Assembly: GCF_001305595.1 (NCBI RefSeq)
Contig: NZ_CP012404.1
Span: 620,001-684,000, forward strand
DNA: 64,000 bases
Reading direction: 5' to 3'
Source: Azospirillum thiophilum
Lineage (GTDB): Bacteria; Pseudomonadota; Alphaproteobacteria; Azospirillales; Azospirillaceae
The notes beneath the pieces were generated by a model. The model worked only from the letters and a program-made list of their open reading frames with translations. It was not told the origin of the DNA and ran no database searches. A program made the translations under genes and the position numbers. Below, piece after piece: positions 16,603-24,981 of the stretch; within the stretch, counting starts at the first letter, position 1, and each line of letters begins with the position of its first letter.

Positions 16603-17632
16603 GGCCCAACACCTCGACACCCAGATGATTCTCTTTCACCAGCGCGACCGCCGCGGCGACCTTGGCCTCGTCGCCCAGCGCCTCGACCACCAGCGTACCG
16701 AAGGGCGCGCCCTGGATCTCGTCGATCTGGCCGTGCCAGATGTTCAGGTCCAGCTCCAGCCGGCGGCTGATGGCGCTGATGACCGGCGTGGTCGCCTTCG
16801 CGCCGGTGAAGGTGATGCGCAGCACCGGGTTGCTGCCCGGCCCCGGCTGGGGCGACAGCCGGCCCTTCAGGCTGTCGGGGATGCCGCGGTTGATGACGGG
16901 ATCGACGAAGCTGCGGGTGGTCGGGTGCTTCGGATGGGCGAAGATGTCGAACACCGGCCCCTGCTCGATCACCCGGCCGCCCTCCATCACCGCCACCTTG
17001 TGGCAGATCTCCTTGATGACGGCGATCTCGTGGGTGATCAGCACGATGGTCAGGCCGAGCCGCCGGTTGATGTCGCCCAGCAGATGCAGGATCTGCGTCG
17101 TCGTCTCCGGGTCGAGCGCCGAGGTCGCCTCGTCCGACAGCAGAACCTTCGGCTTGCTGGCGAGCGCGCGGGCGATGCCGACGCGCTGCTTCTGCCCGCC
17201 CGACAGCTCCGCCGGGTAGCGGTCGCGCTTGTCGGCCAGCCCGACGAGGTCGAGCAGCGGTTCCACCGTGGTCCGGATCTCCGCCCGCGGCATGCCGGCC
17301 AGCTCCAGCGGCAGCGCCACATTGTCGAAGACGGTGCGCGAGGACAGCAGGTTGAAATGCTGGAAGATCATGCCGATCGAATGGCGGGCGCGGCGCAGCT
17401 CCGCCGCCGGCAGGGCGGTCATCTCGACCCCGTCGACCGTCACGCTGCCCGAGCTGGGGCTTTCCAGCAGGTTGACCGTGCGCAGCAGGGTGGATTTGCC
17501 GGCACCGGACCGGCCGATGATCCCTAAGACCTCGCCGCGGGCGATGGAGAGGTCGATGTCCGCCAGCGCCTGCACCGGAGCGCCGCCGCCACGGGCGGCG
17601 TAGGTCTTGTGAATGTTTGTTAGCGTTATCAT
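16580..17632 (-). CDS. metN: MetN methionine ABC transporter ATPase
   Basis: ATP-binding subunit of the methionine importer, 350 aa. It has Walker A GRSGAGKST, signature LSGGQKQR, Walker B VLLSDEATSALD and H-loop ITHE. The C-terminal 80 residues (from about LRITFTGAKATTPVIS) form the NIL regulatory domain, which in the E. coli enzyme binds cytoplasmic methionine and inhibits transport. The frame is open a further 81 codons upstream into metQ copy 2, but the protein begins MITLTNIHKTY, the normal MetN start, preceded by AAAAG. Confidence 0.95.
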   Translation of the reverse strand: MITLTNIHKTYAARGGGAPVQALADIDLSIARGEVLGIIGRSGAGKSTLLRTVNLLESPSSGSVTVDGVEMTALPAAELRRARHSIGMIFQHFNLLSSRTVFDNVALPLELAGMPRAEIRTTVEPLLDLVGLADKRDRYPAELSGGQKQRVGIARALASKPKVLLSDEATSALDPETTTQILHLLGDINRRLGLTIVLITHEIAVIKEICHKVAVMEGGRVIEQGPVFDIFAHPKHPTTRSFVDPVINRGIPDSLKGRLSPQPGPGSNPVLRITFTGAKATTPVISAISRRLELDLNIWHGQIDEIQGAPFGTLVVEALGDEAKVAAAVALVKENHLGVEVLGHALPANH

Positions 17633-17675
17633 CTTTTGTTCGGCAAAGGGGGACGTCCAGCGTCCCCCAGCCCCT

Positions 17676-18452
17676 TCACCAGGTCGGAATGATGGAACCG
17701 TTGAACCGCGTTTCGACAAACTGCCGCACTTCGGGCGAACGATACAGCGCAATGAAGCGCTTGATCGTCGGGTCTTCCATGCGATCCTTGCGGACCGCCC
17801 ACACCAGGTTCCATTTCGACTGGTCGTCTTCCAGGACCAGCGCCTTCCTGGGCTCCAGCCCGGCCAGCACGGCATAGTTGAGGGTGATGACCGACGCGTC
17901 CACGTCGTCGAGCGAGCGCGGCAGTTGGGCGGCGTCCAGCTCCAGCAGCTTGATGCCCTTGGGATTGAGGACGTCGGCGATGGTGGTGTTCAGCCCCGCC
18001 CCGTCCTTCAGCCCGATGACGCCGGCCTTGGCCAGCAGGAACAGGGCGCGGGCGCCGTTGGTCGGATCGTTGGGAATGGAGACGCTGGCGCCCGGCTTCA
18101 GGTCGGCCAGCGCCTTCACCTTGCCGCTGTAGACGCCCATCGGCACCACCACGCTCTTGGCGACGGACACGATGTCGTAGCCGCGCTGCTTGACCTGATT
18201 GTCCAGGAAGGGCTGGTGCTGGAAGTTGTTGGCGTCGATGTCGCCGGCCTGGAGCGCCGCGTTCGGCATGTTCCAATCGGTGAACTCGATCACCTGGGCC
18301 TCGATGCCCTCCTTGGCCGCCAGCTTGGCGGTGAACTCCAGGATCTCGCCATAGGGTCCGGCGGACACGCCGAGCTTCAGCGGGGCGGCGAAGGCAGTGG
18401 TTGCGGAGAGCAGTCCGGCGGCGACCGCCACCGACATCAGGATGCGCTTCAT
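17676..18452 (-). CDS. metQ: MetQ-family methionine-binding protein (copy 2)
   Basis: A 258-aa NLPA-type substrate-binding protein with signal peptide MKRILMSVAVAAGLLSATTA and no lipobox cysteine. Key family motifs match copy 1: LGVSAGPYGEILE, ANNFQHQPFLDNQ and IPNDPTNGARALFLL, although the two proteins differ widely elsewhere. It starts at ATG with GAGGAAAG upstream and sits 43 bases before metN. Two different binding proteins feeding one MetNI pair would widen the ligand range. Its expression is expected to follow the riboswitch near 18964-19012. Confidence 0.9.
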   Translation of the reverse strand: MKRILMSVAVAAGLLSATTAFAAPLKLGVSAGPYGEILEFTAKLAAKEGIEAQVIEFTDWNMPNAALQAGDIDANNFQHQPFLDNQVKQRGYDIVSVAKSVVVPMGVYSGKVKALADLKPGASVSIPNDPTNGARALFLLAKAGVIGLKDGAGLNTTIADVLNPKGIKLLELDAAQLPRSLDDVDASVITLNYAVLAGLEPRKALVLEDDQSKWNLVWAVRKDRMEDPTIKRFIALYRSPEVRQFVETRFNGSIIPTW

Positions 18453-18513
18453 CGGGACTTTCCTCGGGGATTCTTGGCGGCGGAACTTGGCAACTGAACT
18501 TGGCGGCTAAACC

Positions 18514-18714
18514 TCACCGGCGGCGGGTGTCGGGCAGCCGGCTGTAATGCTGGTGGGCGGCGCGCTGGGCCTGGCCGACATTGCGGAAGACGCGGCGGTC
18601 GAGATCGCGGAAGGCCCAGTCGGACACGAAGAAGGTGAAGCCGCCGCGTTCGGCGACGACGATGCCGGCGGAGCGGCCCTGGACTTCGATGGCGTAGGCG
18701 TTGGCGTGGGACAT
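18514..18714 (-). CDS. Small hypothetical protein (66 aa) ahead of metQ
   Basis: A 66-residue protein with a good ribosome site (GAGGGGAG nine bases before ATG) lying on the same strand between the riboswitch region and metQ copy 2. No family is recognised. It begins MSHANAYAIEVQGRSAG and has mixed beta-strand/helix character (GIVVAERGGFTFFVSDW), no membrane segment and no cysteine. The C-terminal part is Arg/Gln-rich. It is cotranscribed with the methionine importer if the promoter at 19042-19070 serves the whole unit; a link to methionine use is inference only. Confidence 0.6.
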   Translation of the reverse strand: MSHANAYAIEVQGRSAGIVVAERGGFTFFVSDWAFRDLDRRVFRNVGQAQRAAHQHYSRLPDTRRR

Positions 18715-18830
18715 GGCGACGGACTCCCCTCAGGGGCGCGGCCGGCGGCTCGGGCGTTGGAGCGCGGCGGGCGGCGCGGTGTCATTCGGATCGGCGGTGT
18801 TCGGATGGGCGCTGTGTTTCGGGCCGCAGC

Positions 18831-18917
18831 TCAGCGGCAACACAGGCCCCGGCGCATCATGCGGGCCGAACAGGCGATCCGAAGGGCGGATGGGGGAGCG
18901 GAGATTTGCAACGTCAT
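18831..18917 (-). CDS. Possible leader peptide (28 aa) after the riboswitch
   Basis: A short frame in the met-operon leader begins with ATG eight bases after AGGAG, the best ribosome site in the leader, and runs 28 codons to TGA. It contains two adjacent Met codons (ARMMRRG) and two Cys codons. SAM-II-class switches usually act on a ribosome site just downstream of the aptamer; the site of this frame is about 30 bases after the aptamer, so it could be the direct target. It may equally be a chance frame. Confidence 0.3.
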   Translation of the reverse strand: MTLQISAPPSALRIACSARMMRRGLCCR

Positions 18918-18963
18918 TCCGGTCTCTCCTACTTGGCGAGATCCACGACCGGCATCGTGGCGC

Positions 18964-19012
18964 TTTAGCGTTTGGTGACGCGGCGCAAGCTGCAGGGGTC
19001 AAATTGCCGCGG
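18964..19012 (-). promoter_or_regulatory. SAM-II-like (SAM_alpha) riboswitch candidate
   Basis: Read on the minus strand, the segment has the order of SAM-II elements: a 5-base P1 arm CGCGG, CAATTTGACC (compare TGATTTG.CC), CTTGCG (compare CTTGCA), the closing arm CCGCG, then TCACCAAAC and the hallmark GCTAAA. P1 pairs perfectly (19007-19011 with its partner about 25 bases on). It starts about 25 bases after the predicted transcription start and precedes the metQ-metN-metI-metQ operon, the expected target. Two bases of the usually conserved TGATTTG differ, hence moderate confidence. Confidence 0.65.
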
Positions 19013-19041
19013 GATGCCCCGGCGGGGGCGTCCATAGGATT

Positions 19042-19070
19042 TATCTACTCTTCGAATGGAGTATCGTCAA
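19042..19070 (-). promoter_or_regulatory. Sigma-70-like promoter of the met operon
   Basis: On the minus strand, TTGACG (19070-19065), a 17-base spacer and TAGATA (19047-19042). This matches the housekeeping consensus at 5 and 4 of 6 positions with ideal spacing. The start would fall near 19035, just before a small GCCCC/GGGGC hairpin and the riboswitch candidate. The surrounding 100 bases are much more AT-rich than the genome average and also serve the divergent hisG. Confidence 0.6.
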
Positions 19071-19240
19071 ACAGATTTTTCAGGAAATATGTGGAATTGT
19101 ATTTTGTGCTTTTTTTTAGTGTTAATTCTTGCCCAGCCCACGCCGACAGGTGACGCGCGCGTGGAATGTGCTATCTATCGCGTCGACGGCTCAGCCGGGG
19201 CGACGGCAACGGCCCCGGCGATCGATGCGAGGAGAGTGTT

Positions 19241-19951
19241 TTGTCCGCCGATACCAGTGCTCCGGGCTTGCCGGCCGCCGAGGTCCCTGTCGACGACCAG
19301 CTGGTGCTGGCCCTGCCCAAGGGCCGCATCCTGAAGGAGCTGCGCCCGTTGCTGACCCATGCCGGCATCCATCCGGAGCCGGCCTTCGACGACGACCGCA
19401 GCCGGCTTCTGCGCTTCGCCACCAACGTGCCGAATCTCAGCATCATCCGCGTCCGCTCCTTCGACGTGGCGACCTTCGTCGCCTTCGGCGCCGCCCATCT
19501 CGGCGTGGCGGGCAACGACGTGCTGATGGAGTTCGACTATCCGGAGATCTACGCGCCGCTCGACCTCGGCATCGGCGCCTGCCGCCTGTCGGTCGCCGAA
19601 CCGGCGGAGATGATGGAGAGCGACGATCCGTCGCGCTGGAGCCATGTGCGCGTCGCCACCAAATATCCCGAGGTGACCAAGCGCCACTTCGCCGCCCGCG
19701 GCGTCCAGGCCGAATGCGTCAAGCTGAACGGCGCGATGGAGCTGGCGCCGACGCTGGGCCTGTGCCGCCGCATCGTCGATCTGGTTTCCACCGGCTCGAC
19801 GCTGAAGGCCAACGGGCTGGTGGAGGTGGAGCATATCGCCGACGTCACCTCGCGGCTGATCGTCAACCGCGCCGCCTTCAAGACGCGGACGGCCGAGATT
19901 TCGCAGTGGATCGACAAATTCCGGGAGGCGGTTGATGCCCGTCAGGCTTGA
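19241..19951 (+). CDS. hisG: ATP phosphoribosyltransferase, short form
   Basis: First enzyme of histidine biosynthesis: joins ATP and PRPP to give phosphoribosyl-ATP. About 236 aa, so of the short HisG type that lacks the C-terminal regulatory domain and needs HisZ as partner; hisZ is not in this window. Recognisable are LALPKGRILKE near the start and the PRPP-binding end of the catalytic domain DLVSTGSTLKANGL. The start is taken as TTG, placed six bases after GAGGAG; the frame is open upstream but has no ribosome site there. It overlaps hisD by 17 bases. Confidence 0.93.
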   Translation: MSADTSAPGLPAAEVPVDDQLVLALPKGRILKELRPLLTHAGIHPEPAFDDDRSRLLRFATNVPNLSIIRVRSFDVATFVAFGAAHLGVAGNDVLMEFDYPEIYAPLDLGIGACRLSVAEPAEMMESDDPSRWSHVRVATKYPEVTKRHFAARGVQAECVKLNGAMELAPTLGLCRRIVDLVSTGSTLKANGLVEVEHIADVTSRLIVNRAAFKTRTAEISQWIDKFREAVDARQA

Positions 19952-21239
19952 TGTTCGCGACACGGGCTTCGCTGCCGGCTTCGAGGCGCTGCTGCATGCC
20001 AAGCGCGAGGCGAGCGAGGATGTCCAGACGCTGGTCGCCGGCGTCATCGATCAGGTGCGCGCCCGCGGCGACGATGCGCTGATCGACTATACCGCCCGCT
20101 GGGACCGCCTGACCCTGACGGCGGAAACCCTGCGCATCGGCCGCGACGAGATCGATGCCGCGACATCCAAATGCTCGGCCGACACGCTGGAGGCGCTCGA
20201 CCTCGCCGCCGCGCGGATCGAGGCGTTCCACCGCCGCCAGATCCCGGAGGTCACCGACTATCGCGACGCCGCGGGCGTGCGGCTGGGTGCGCGCTGGACC
20301 GCGGTCGGCGCCGTCGGCCTCTATGTGCCGGGCGGCACCGCGTCATATCCCTCCTCGGTGCTGATGAACGCTCTGCCCGCCAAGGTCGCGGGCGTCGAGC
20401 GCGTCGTCATGGTGGTGCCGACGCCGGACGGGGCGATCAACCCGCTGGTGCTGGCTGCCGCCAAGCGCTGCGGCATCGACGAGATCTACCGCATCGGCGG
20501 CGCCCAGGCGGTCGCGGCGCTGGCCCACGGCACGGCGACGATCCGGCCGGTCGACAAGATCGTCGGCCCCGGCAACGCCTTCGTCGCCGCCGCCAAGCGG
20601 CAGGTCTACGGGCTGGTCGGCATCGACAGCATCGCCGGCCCGTCGGAGATCCTGGTGGTGGCCGACGGCCGCAACGACCCGGCCTGGATCGCCATGGACC
20701 TGCTGTCGCAGGCCGAGCACGACACCTCGGCCCAGTCGATCCTGATCACCGACGATGCCGCCTTCGCCGATGCCGTCGCCGCCGCGGTCGACAGGCACCT
20801 GGAAACCCTGCCGCGCAATGCCATCGCCGGCGAGAGCTGGCGGGAGCATGGCGCCATCATCCTGGTCGGCGACCTGACGGAAGACGCCCCGGCGCTGGTC
20901 GACCGGCTGGCACCGGAGCATCTGGAACTGGCGGTGGAGGATCCCGACGCGCTGGCGGCACGGATCCGCAATGCCGGCGCCATCTTCCTCGGCCGCTACA
21001 CGCCGGAGGCCATCGGCGATTACGTTGCCGGGCCCAACCATGTGCTGCCGACGGCGCGCAGCGCCCGCTTCTCCTCCGGCCTCAACGTGCTGGACTTCAT
21101 GAAGCGGACGACCTTCGTGGCCTGCGACGCCGACAGCCTGCGGGCCATTGGCCCGGCGGCCGTCACGCTGGCGATGGCCGAGGGGCTGGAGGCGCATGCG
21201 CGCTCCGTCGCCCAGCGGCTGCCGGGCTACAAAGACTAG
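19935..21239 (+). CDS. hisD: Histidinol dehydrogenase
   Basis: Zinc enzyme for the last two steps of histidine biosynthesis (histidinol to histidine, NAD-dependent), 434 aa, the usual length. Hallmarks are the GLYVPGGTASYPSS segment, KIVGPGNAFVAAAKR, IAGPSEILVVAD, the zinc-ligand and catalytic region SQAEHDTSAQS, and the C-terminal NHVLPTARSARFSSGL. The ATG is preceded by GGGAGG and lies within the end of hisG, so the two are translationally coupled. Confidence 0.97.
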   Translation: MPVRLDVRDTGFAAGFEALLHAKREASEDVQTLVAGVIDQVRARGDDALIDYTARWDRLTLTAETLRIGRDEIDAATSKCSADTLEALDLAAARIEAFHRRQIPEVTDYRDAAGVRLGARWTAVGAVGLYVPGGTASYPSSVLMNALPAKVAGVERVVMVVPTPDGAINPLVLAAAKRCGIDEIYRIGGAQAVAALAHGTATIRPVDKIVGPGNAFVAAAKRQVYGLVGIDSIAGPSEILVVADGRNDPAWIAMDLLSQAEHDTSAQSILITDDAAFADAVAAAVDRHLETLPRNAIAGESWREHGAIILVGDLTEDAPALVDRLAPEHLELAVEDPDALAARIRNAGAIFLGRYTPEAIGDYVAGPNHVLPTARSARFSSGLNVLDFMKRTTFVACDADSLRAIGPAAVTLAMAEGLEAHARSVAQRLPGYKD

Positions 21240-21339
21240 ATCGGATCGCGTAAAATCGGCACCGATTTGAAGCGTGAATCCGATCGCCAAACATAAGGTT
21301 AGAGTTTCGTGTGTTTCAATTAAACGCACGAAACTCTAA
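21240..21339. repeat. Pair of hairpin-forming sequences after hisD
   Basis: Two strong inverted repeats lie between hisD and the UPF0262 gene. The first (21240-21284) is a nested structure with outer arms ATCGGAT/ATCCGAT and inner arms AAATCGG/CCGATTT. The second (21299-21339) has 15-base arms, TTAGAGTTTCGTGTG against CGCACGAAACTCTAA (one mismatch), around an 11-base loop. No T tract follows on either strand, so this is not a classic intrinsic terminator; it looks like a palindromic intergenic repeat or a processing site in the hisGD transcript. Confidence 0.6.
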
Positions 21340-21361
21340 AAAGCAGCAGGGGAGGCGGGGC

Positions 21362-21847
21362 GTGACGACGGCGAAAAGCAAGCGGCGCATCACCCATGTG
21401 ACGCTCGACGAGCGGACCGTCGTCCGCCACAAGCCGGAGGTGGAGCACGAACGTGCCGTCGCCATCTTCGACCTGCTGGAGGACAACGAGTTCTGCCCCT
21501 GCGAGTTCGCGGAGGACGGACCCTATCACCTGCACCTGTCGATCGAGGACAACCGCCTGGTCTTCGACGTCCGGCGCGAGGACAACAGCGAACTCGACCG
21601 GCTGATGCTGCCGATCACCGGATTCCGCTCGGTCGTCCGCGATTATTTCCTGATCTGCGAGAGCTACTACGCCGCCATCAAGCGGTCGACGCCCTCGCAG
21701 ATCGAAGCCATCGACATGGGCCGCCGCGGCCTGCACAACGAGGGGTCCGAGATGCTGCGCGAACGGCTGTCCGGCAAGGTGGAGATGGACCTGCAGACCG
21801 CGCGCCGGCTGTTCACGCTGATCTGCGTCCTGCACATTCGCGGCTGA
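21362..21847 (+). CDS. UPF0262 family protein
   Basis: Conserved alphaproteobacterial protein of unknown function, about 161 aa. The family pattern includes an acidic YHLHLSIEDNRLVFDV core, LPITGFRSVVRDYFLICESYY and a helical C-terminus ending TLICVLHIRG. The GTG start is chosen because it follows GGGGAGGCGGGGC; the longer frame would run into the hairpin at 21299-21339. It sits in its usual place between hisD and a low-molecular-weight phosphatase gene. No catalytic motif is evident. Confidence 0.88.
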   Translation: MTTAKSKRRITHVTLDERTVVRHKPEVEHERAVAIFDLLEDNEFCPCEFAEDGPYHLHLSIEDNRLVFDVRREDNSELDRLMLPITGFRSVVRDYFLICESYYAAIKRSTPSQIEAIDMGRRGLHNEGSEMLRERLSGKVEMDLQTARRLFTLICVLHIRG

Positions 21848-21862
21848 CGGCACGGGCGGCGC

Positions 21863-22336
21863 ATGGCCATGGCGGCGACCCCGGTCCTCACCCCCCTGCC
21901 GGTGACGAGCGTCCTGTTCGCCTGCACCTACAACATGATCCGTTCGCCGATGGCGGCGGCGCTGATGCGCCATTACCACGGCGCCCGGGTCTATGTCGAT
22001 TCGGTGGGCGTCCGCGAGGGCGACGAGGTCGATCCCTTCGCCGTCGCGGTGATGGAGGAGATCGGCATCGACCTGTCCAGGCACCGTTGCCGGACCTTCG
22101 AGGATCTGGAGGACACCAATTTCGACCTGATCGTCTCGCTGTCGCCCGAGGCCCAGCACCGCGCCATCGAGATGACCCGCACCATGGCCTGCGACGTGGA
22201 ATTCTGGAACACCTTCGACCCGACCCTGGTCGACGGCACCCGCGACGCTATGCTGGAGGCCTACCGCCAGGTCCGCGACGGCCTGCTCGCCAAGCTGAAG
22301 CAGCGCTTCCCGCTGTCGCGCGGCCCGACGGTCTGA
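21863..22336 (+). CDS. Low-molecular-weight protein-tyrosine-phosphatase family protein
   Basis: A 157-aa LMW-PTP/arsenate-reductase-like protein. The phosphate-binding loop is VLFACTYNMIRSP: the CX5R nucleophile loop with the conserved Asn, but with Tyr and Met where GN.C is usual. The general acid region may be DPTLVDG towards the C-terminus. It starts 15 bases after UPF0262 and probably shares its transcript. The substrate is unknown; members of this conserved alphaproteobacterial neighbourhood are annotated only by homology. Confidence 0.85.
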   Translation: MAMAATPVLTPLPVTSVLFACTYNMIRSPMAAALMRHYHGARVYVDSVGVREGDEVDPFAVAVMEEIGIDLSRHRCRTFEDLEDTNFDLIVSLSPEAQHRAIEMTRTMACDVEFWNTFDPTLVDGTRDAMLEAYRQVRDGLLAKLKQRFPLSRGPTV

Positions 22337-22509
22337 CCCCCGCCACACGGGATGGTCGGTGATAAATTCGGCGCTCTGCAACTTTCCGCGCGCGCCCCTG
22401 TTCCCATCGCGTCACTGTCAATGTTATTGAGCTGTGTCATCGCAACGCGTCGCGTGCCACCCTAGGGTCGGGAAGGTCGACGAACGTCCCTGCGGAGAGC
22501 TCGCCATCC

Positions 22510-24849
22510 ATGCCAGCCGGTCTGCTGTCCCGCCTCCTCCGCGCCTTCAGCCCGCGCAGCCTCCGCGCGCGGCTGATGGGCCTGGTGCTGGCTTCGCTGG
22601 CTCTGCCGCTCGCAGGCACGCTCTATCTTGCCGACCAGCAGCTCGACGACCGGATGGAGGCGGCGCGGGAACTGGCCCTGCACCTCGCCGATGACGGGGC
22701 CGAGCGCCAGCACGACCTGATCGGCGAGGCGCGCAACCTGCTGGGCGTGCTGTCGCTGGTGCCGGCGATCCGCAACGCCACCCCGACCGACACCGACGCC
22801 TGCGTCGCCACCCTGTCGCCGATGCCGCGTCAGCACCGTTGGACCACCGGTGTCTGGCTGACCGACGCCGACGGCAACATCATCTGCGACACCACCGGCC
22901 CCGGCGCCGGCATCTCGCTGCGCGAGCGCGAGTATTTCCAGCGCGTGCTCGACACCAAAAGCTGGGTGGTCAGCGACTTCATCATCGGCAAACGCTCCTT
23001 GAAGCCGTTGATCATCGTCGCCAGCCCGATCGTCGAGGACGGGCGGATCGTCCGCGTCATGGGCGTCGCGGTCGACCTCACCTGGCTGACCGACCTGGTG
23101 AAGGTGCTGAAGCAGCCCGACGCCCGCGTGATGGTGCTGGACCGCCACGGCGTGATCGTCGCCCGTCAGCCCGACCCCGAAGGGTGGCTGAACCGCAATG
23201 TCGGCCAGATGCCGCATGTCCAGCGCATGCTGCGCGAGCGCGACGGCGTCTTCGACAGCGAGAGCGCCGACAACCGCGGCCGGCTGTGGGCCTTCCGCCA
23301 TTCGGACGAGACCGACACCGTCTTCGCCGTCGGCATGCCGACCGCCCCGATCATCGCGGAGGCGCGGCGCGACCTGTGGCAGAGCCTCGGCCTGCTGGCC
23401 GTCGCCGGGCTGGTCAGCGTCGCCGCGCTGTGGGCGCTGCTGCGCGCCTCGGTCCTGCGCTGGGTCTGGGAACTGGGAACCGCTGCCACCCGCATCGGCG
23501 ACGGCGGCGGCGGCACGGTGATCGAGGCCGAGCGCGCGCCCGATGAGTTCCGCGTCGTCTCCCACGCCTTCAACAACATGTCGCGCCGGCTGAAGCAGCG
23601 CGAACAGGAACTGCGCACCGCCATGGAGGAGGCGCGGGCCGGCAGCCGCGCCAAGGAGGAGTTCCTGGCGACGATGAGCCACGAGATCCGCACGCCGATG
23701 AACGGCGTGATCGGGTTCGCGGAAATGCTGCTGGAAACCCCGCTGACCGCGGAACAGCGGCGCTACGCCTCGCAGGTGCGCGACGCCGGGCGGTCGCTGC
23801 TGACCGTCATCAACGACGTGCTCGACCTGTCGAAGCTGGAGGCCGGGCGCCTCGATCTGGTCGCCGTCCCCTTCCGGCTGGACGATCTCGCCGACCGCTG
23901 CGTCGCCATCGTCCGCCTCGCCGCCGAGCAGAAGGGGCTGGAACTGCAGACCAGCATTTCGGCCACCGCCCGCGGCTTCGTCATGGGTGACCCGGACCGG
24001 CTGCGCCAGATCCTGCTGAACCTGCTGGGCAACGCGGTGAAATTCACCGACCGCGGCACGGTGCGGCTGATCGTGAAGGCGATCGACGACCCCCGCGGCA
24101 AGGCGGGCGGCAGCCGCATCTGCACCTTCACCGTCACCGACAGCGGCATCGGCATCGCCCCCGACCGGCAGCGCGACCTGTTCCAGCGCTTCACCCAGCT
24201 GGAGCGCGGGCGCGGCGGCACCGGGCTGGGATTGGCCATCTGCCGCCGGCTGGTCGAGCTGATGGGCGGCGAGATCGGCATGGAAAGCCGGCTCGGCGCC
24301 GGCAGCACCTTCTGGTTCTCGCTGCCGCTGCTGCAGGGCGGCAGCGCCGCGATCCGGTCCGATGGCGGCAGCCTGTTCCACGCCGAGCCGGCGAGCCGCG
24401 GCCTGCGCATCCTGCTCGCCGAGGATCTGGCGATGAACCGCGATCTGGCGGTGACCATGCTGACGAAGGCCGGCCATCAGATCGACGCCGTGGTCGATGG
24501 GGCCGCGGCGCTGGCCGCGGTGCAGGAACGCCCCTACGACATCGTGCTGATGGACGTGCAGATGCCGGTGATGGACGGGCTGGAGGCCACCCGCCGAATC
24601 CGCGCCCTGCCCGCCCCCGCCGGTTCCATCCCCATCCTGGCCCTGTCGGCCGGGGTGCTGGCGGTGGAGGTCGAGCGCTGCCTGCAGTCGGGCATGAACG
24701 CCCATCTCGCCAAGCCGCTGGAAAAGGCCAAGCTGCTGGCCGCCATCGACCGCTGGGCCCGCCCGCCCGACGGCGGCTCCGGCCCCGAACCGGACTCCGG
24801 CCCCGCCGACCTGCCTGCCCCCCGGCCGCAGTTGATCACACATGGCTGA
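22510..24849 (+). CDS. Hybrid sensor histidine kinase/response regulator with Cache sensor
   Basis: A 779-aa membrane sensor. TM1 lies near residues 20-40 and TM2 near 292-312 (LGLLAVAGLVSVAALWALL); between them is a periplasmic double-Cache-like domain (motifs TTGVWLTDADGNIICDT, LREREYFQRVL, VMVLDRHGVIVARQP). Then come HAMP-like and HisKA domains with phospho-His H391 in SHEIRTPMNG, a HATPase (DSGIGIAPDRQ, GTGLGLAICRR) and a C-terminal receiver with D682 in VLMDVQMPVMDGLEA. No HPt domain or DNA-binding partner is encoded next to it. It interrupts the usual run of housekeeping genes. The ligand is unknown. Confidence 0.92.
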   Translation: MPAGLLSRLLRAFSPRSLRARLMGLVLASLALPLAGTLYLADQQLDDRMEAARELALHLADDGAERQHDLIGEARNLLGVLSLVPAIRNATPTDTDACVATLSPMPRQHRWTTGVWLTDADGNIICDTTGPGAGISLREREYFQRVLDTKSWVVSDFIIGKRSLKPLIIVASPIVEDGRIVRVMGVAVDLTWLTDLVKVLKQPDARVMVLDRHGVIVARQPDPEGWLNRNVGQMPHVQRMLRERDGVFDSESADNRGRLWAFRHSDETDTVFAVGMPTAPIIAEARRDLWQSLGLLAVAGLVSVAALWALLRASVLRWVWELGTAATRIGDGGGGTVIEAERAPDEFRVVSHAFNNMSRRLKQREQELRTAMEEARAGSRAKEEFLATMSHEIRTPMNGVIGFAEMLLETPLTAEQRRYASQVRDAGRSLLTVINDVLDLSKLEAGRLDLVAVPFRLDDLADRCVAIVRLAAEQKGLELQTSISATARGFVMGDPDRLRQILLNLLGNAVKFTDRGTVRLIVKAIDDPRGKAGGSRICTFTVTDSGIGIAPDRQRDLFQRFTQLERGRGGTGLGLAICRRLVELMGGEIGMESRLGAGSTFWFSLPLLQGGSAAIRSDGGSLFHAEPASRGLRILLAEDLAMNRDLAVTMLTKAGHQIDAVVDGAAALAAVQERPYDIVLMDVQMPVMDGLEATRRIRALPAPAGSIPILALSAGVLAVEVERCLQSGMNAHLAKPLEKAKLLAAIDRWARPPDGGSGPEPDSGPADLPAPRPQLITHG

Positions 24850-24981
24850 CGAGTCGGTGCTATAGTAGCCACAGCTCCCGGCCACGCTCACGCCCGTGAC
24901 GCGCAGACGGGGGTGTGACGCCGGATCGGGGGCTTCCCGCTCCCCGGCGGAAAACGGCCGGTCTGCAGTGAAGTGTGTGGC

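Noticed and set aside
19109..19118. T-run in the hisG leader as a terminator
   Set aside because: No stable GC stem precedes it on the plus strand and no plus-strand gene ends there; it is part of an AT-rich promoter region.
21299..21339. Intrinsic terminator after hisD
   Set aside because: The stem is strong, but neither strand has a T tract after it, so I report it as a palindromic repeat instead.
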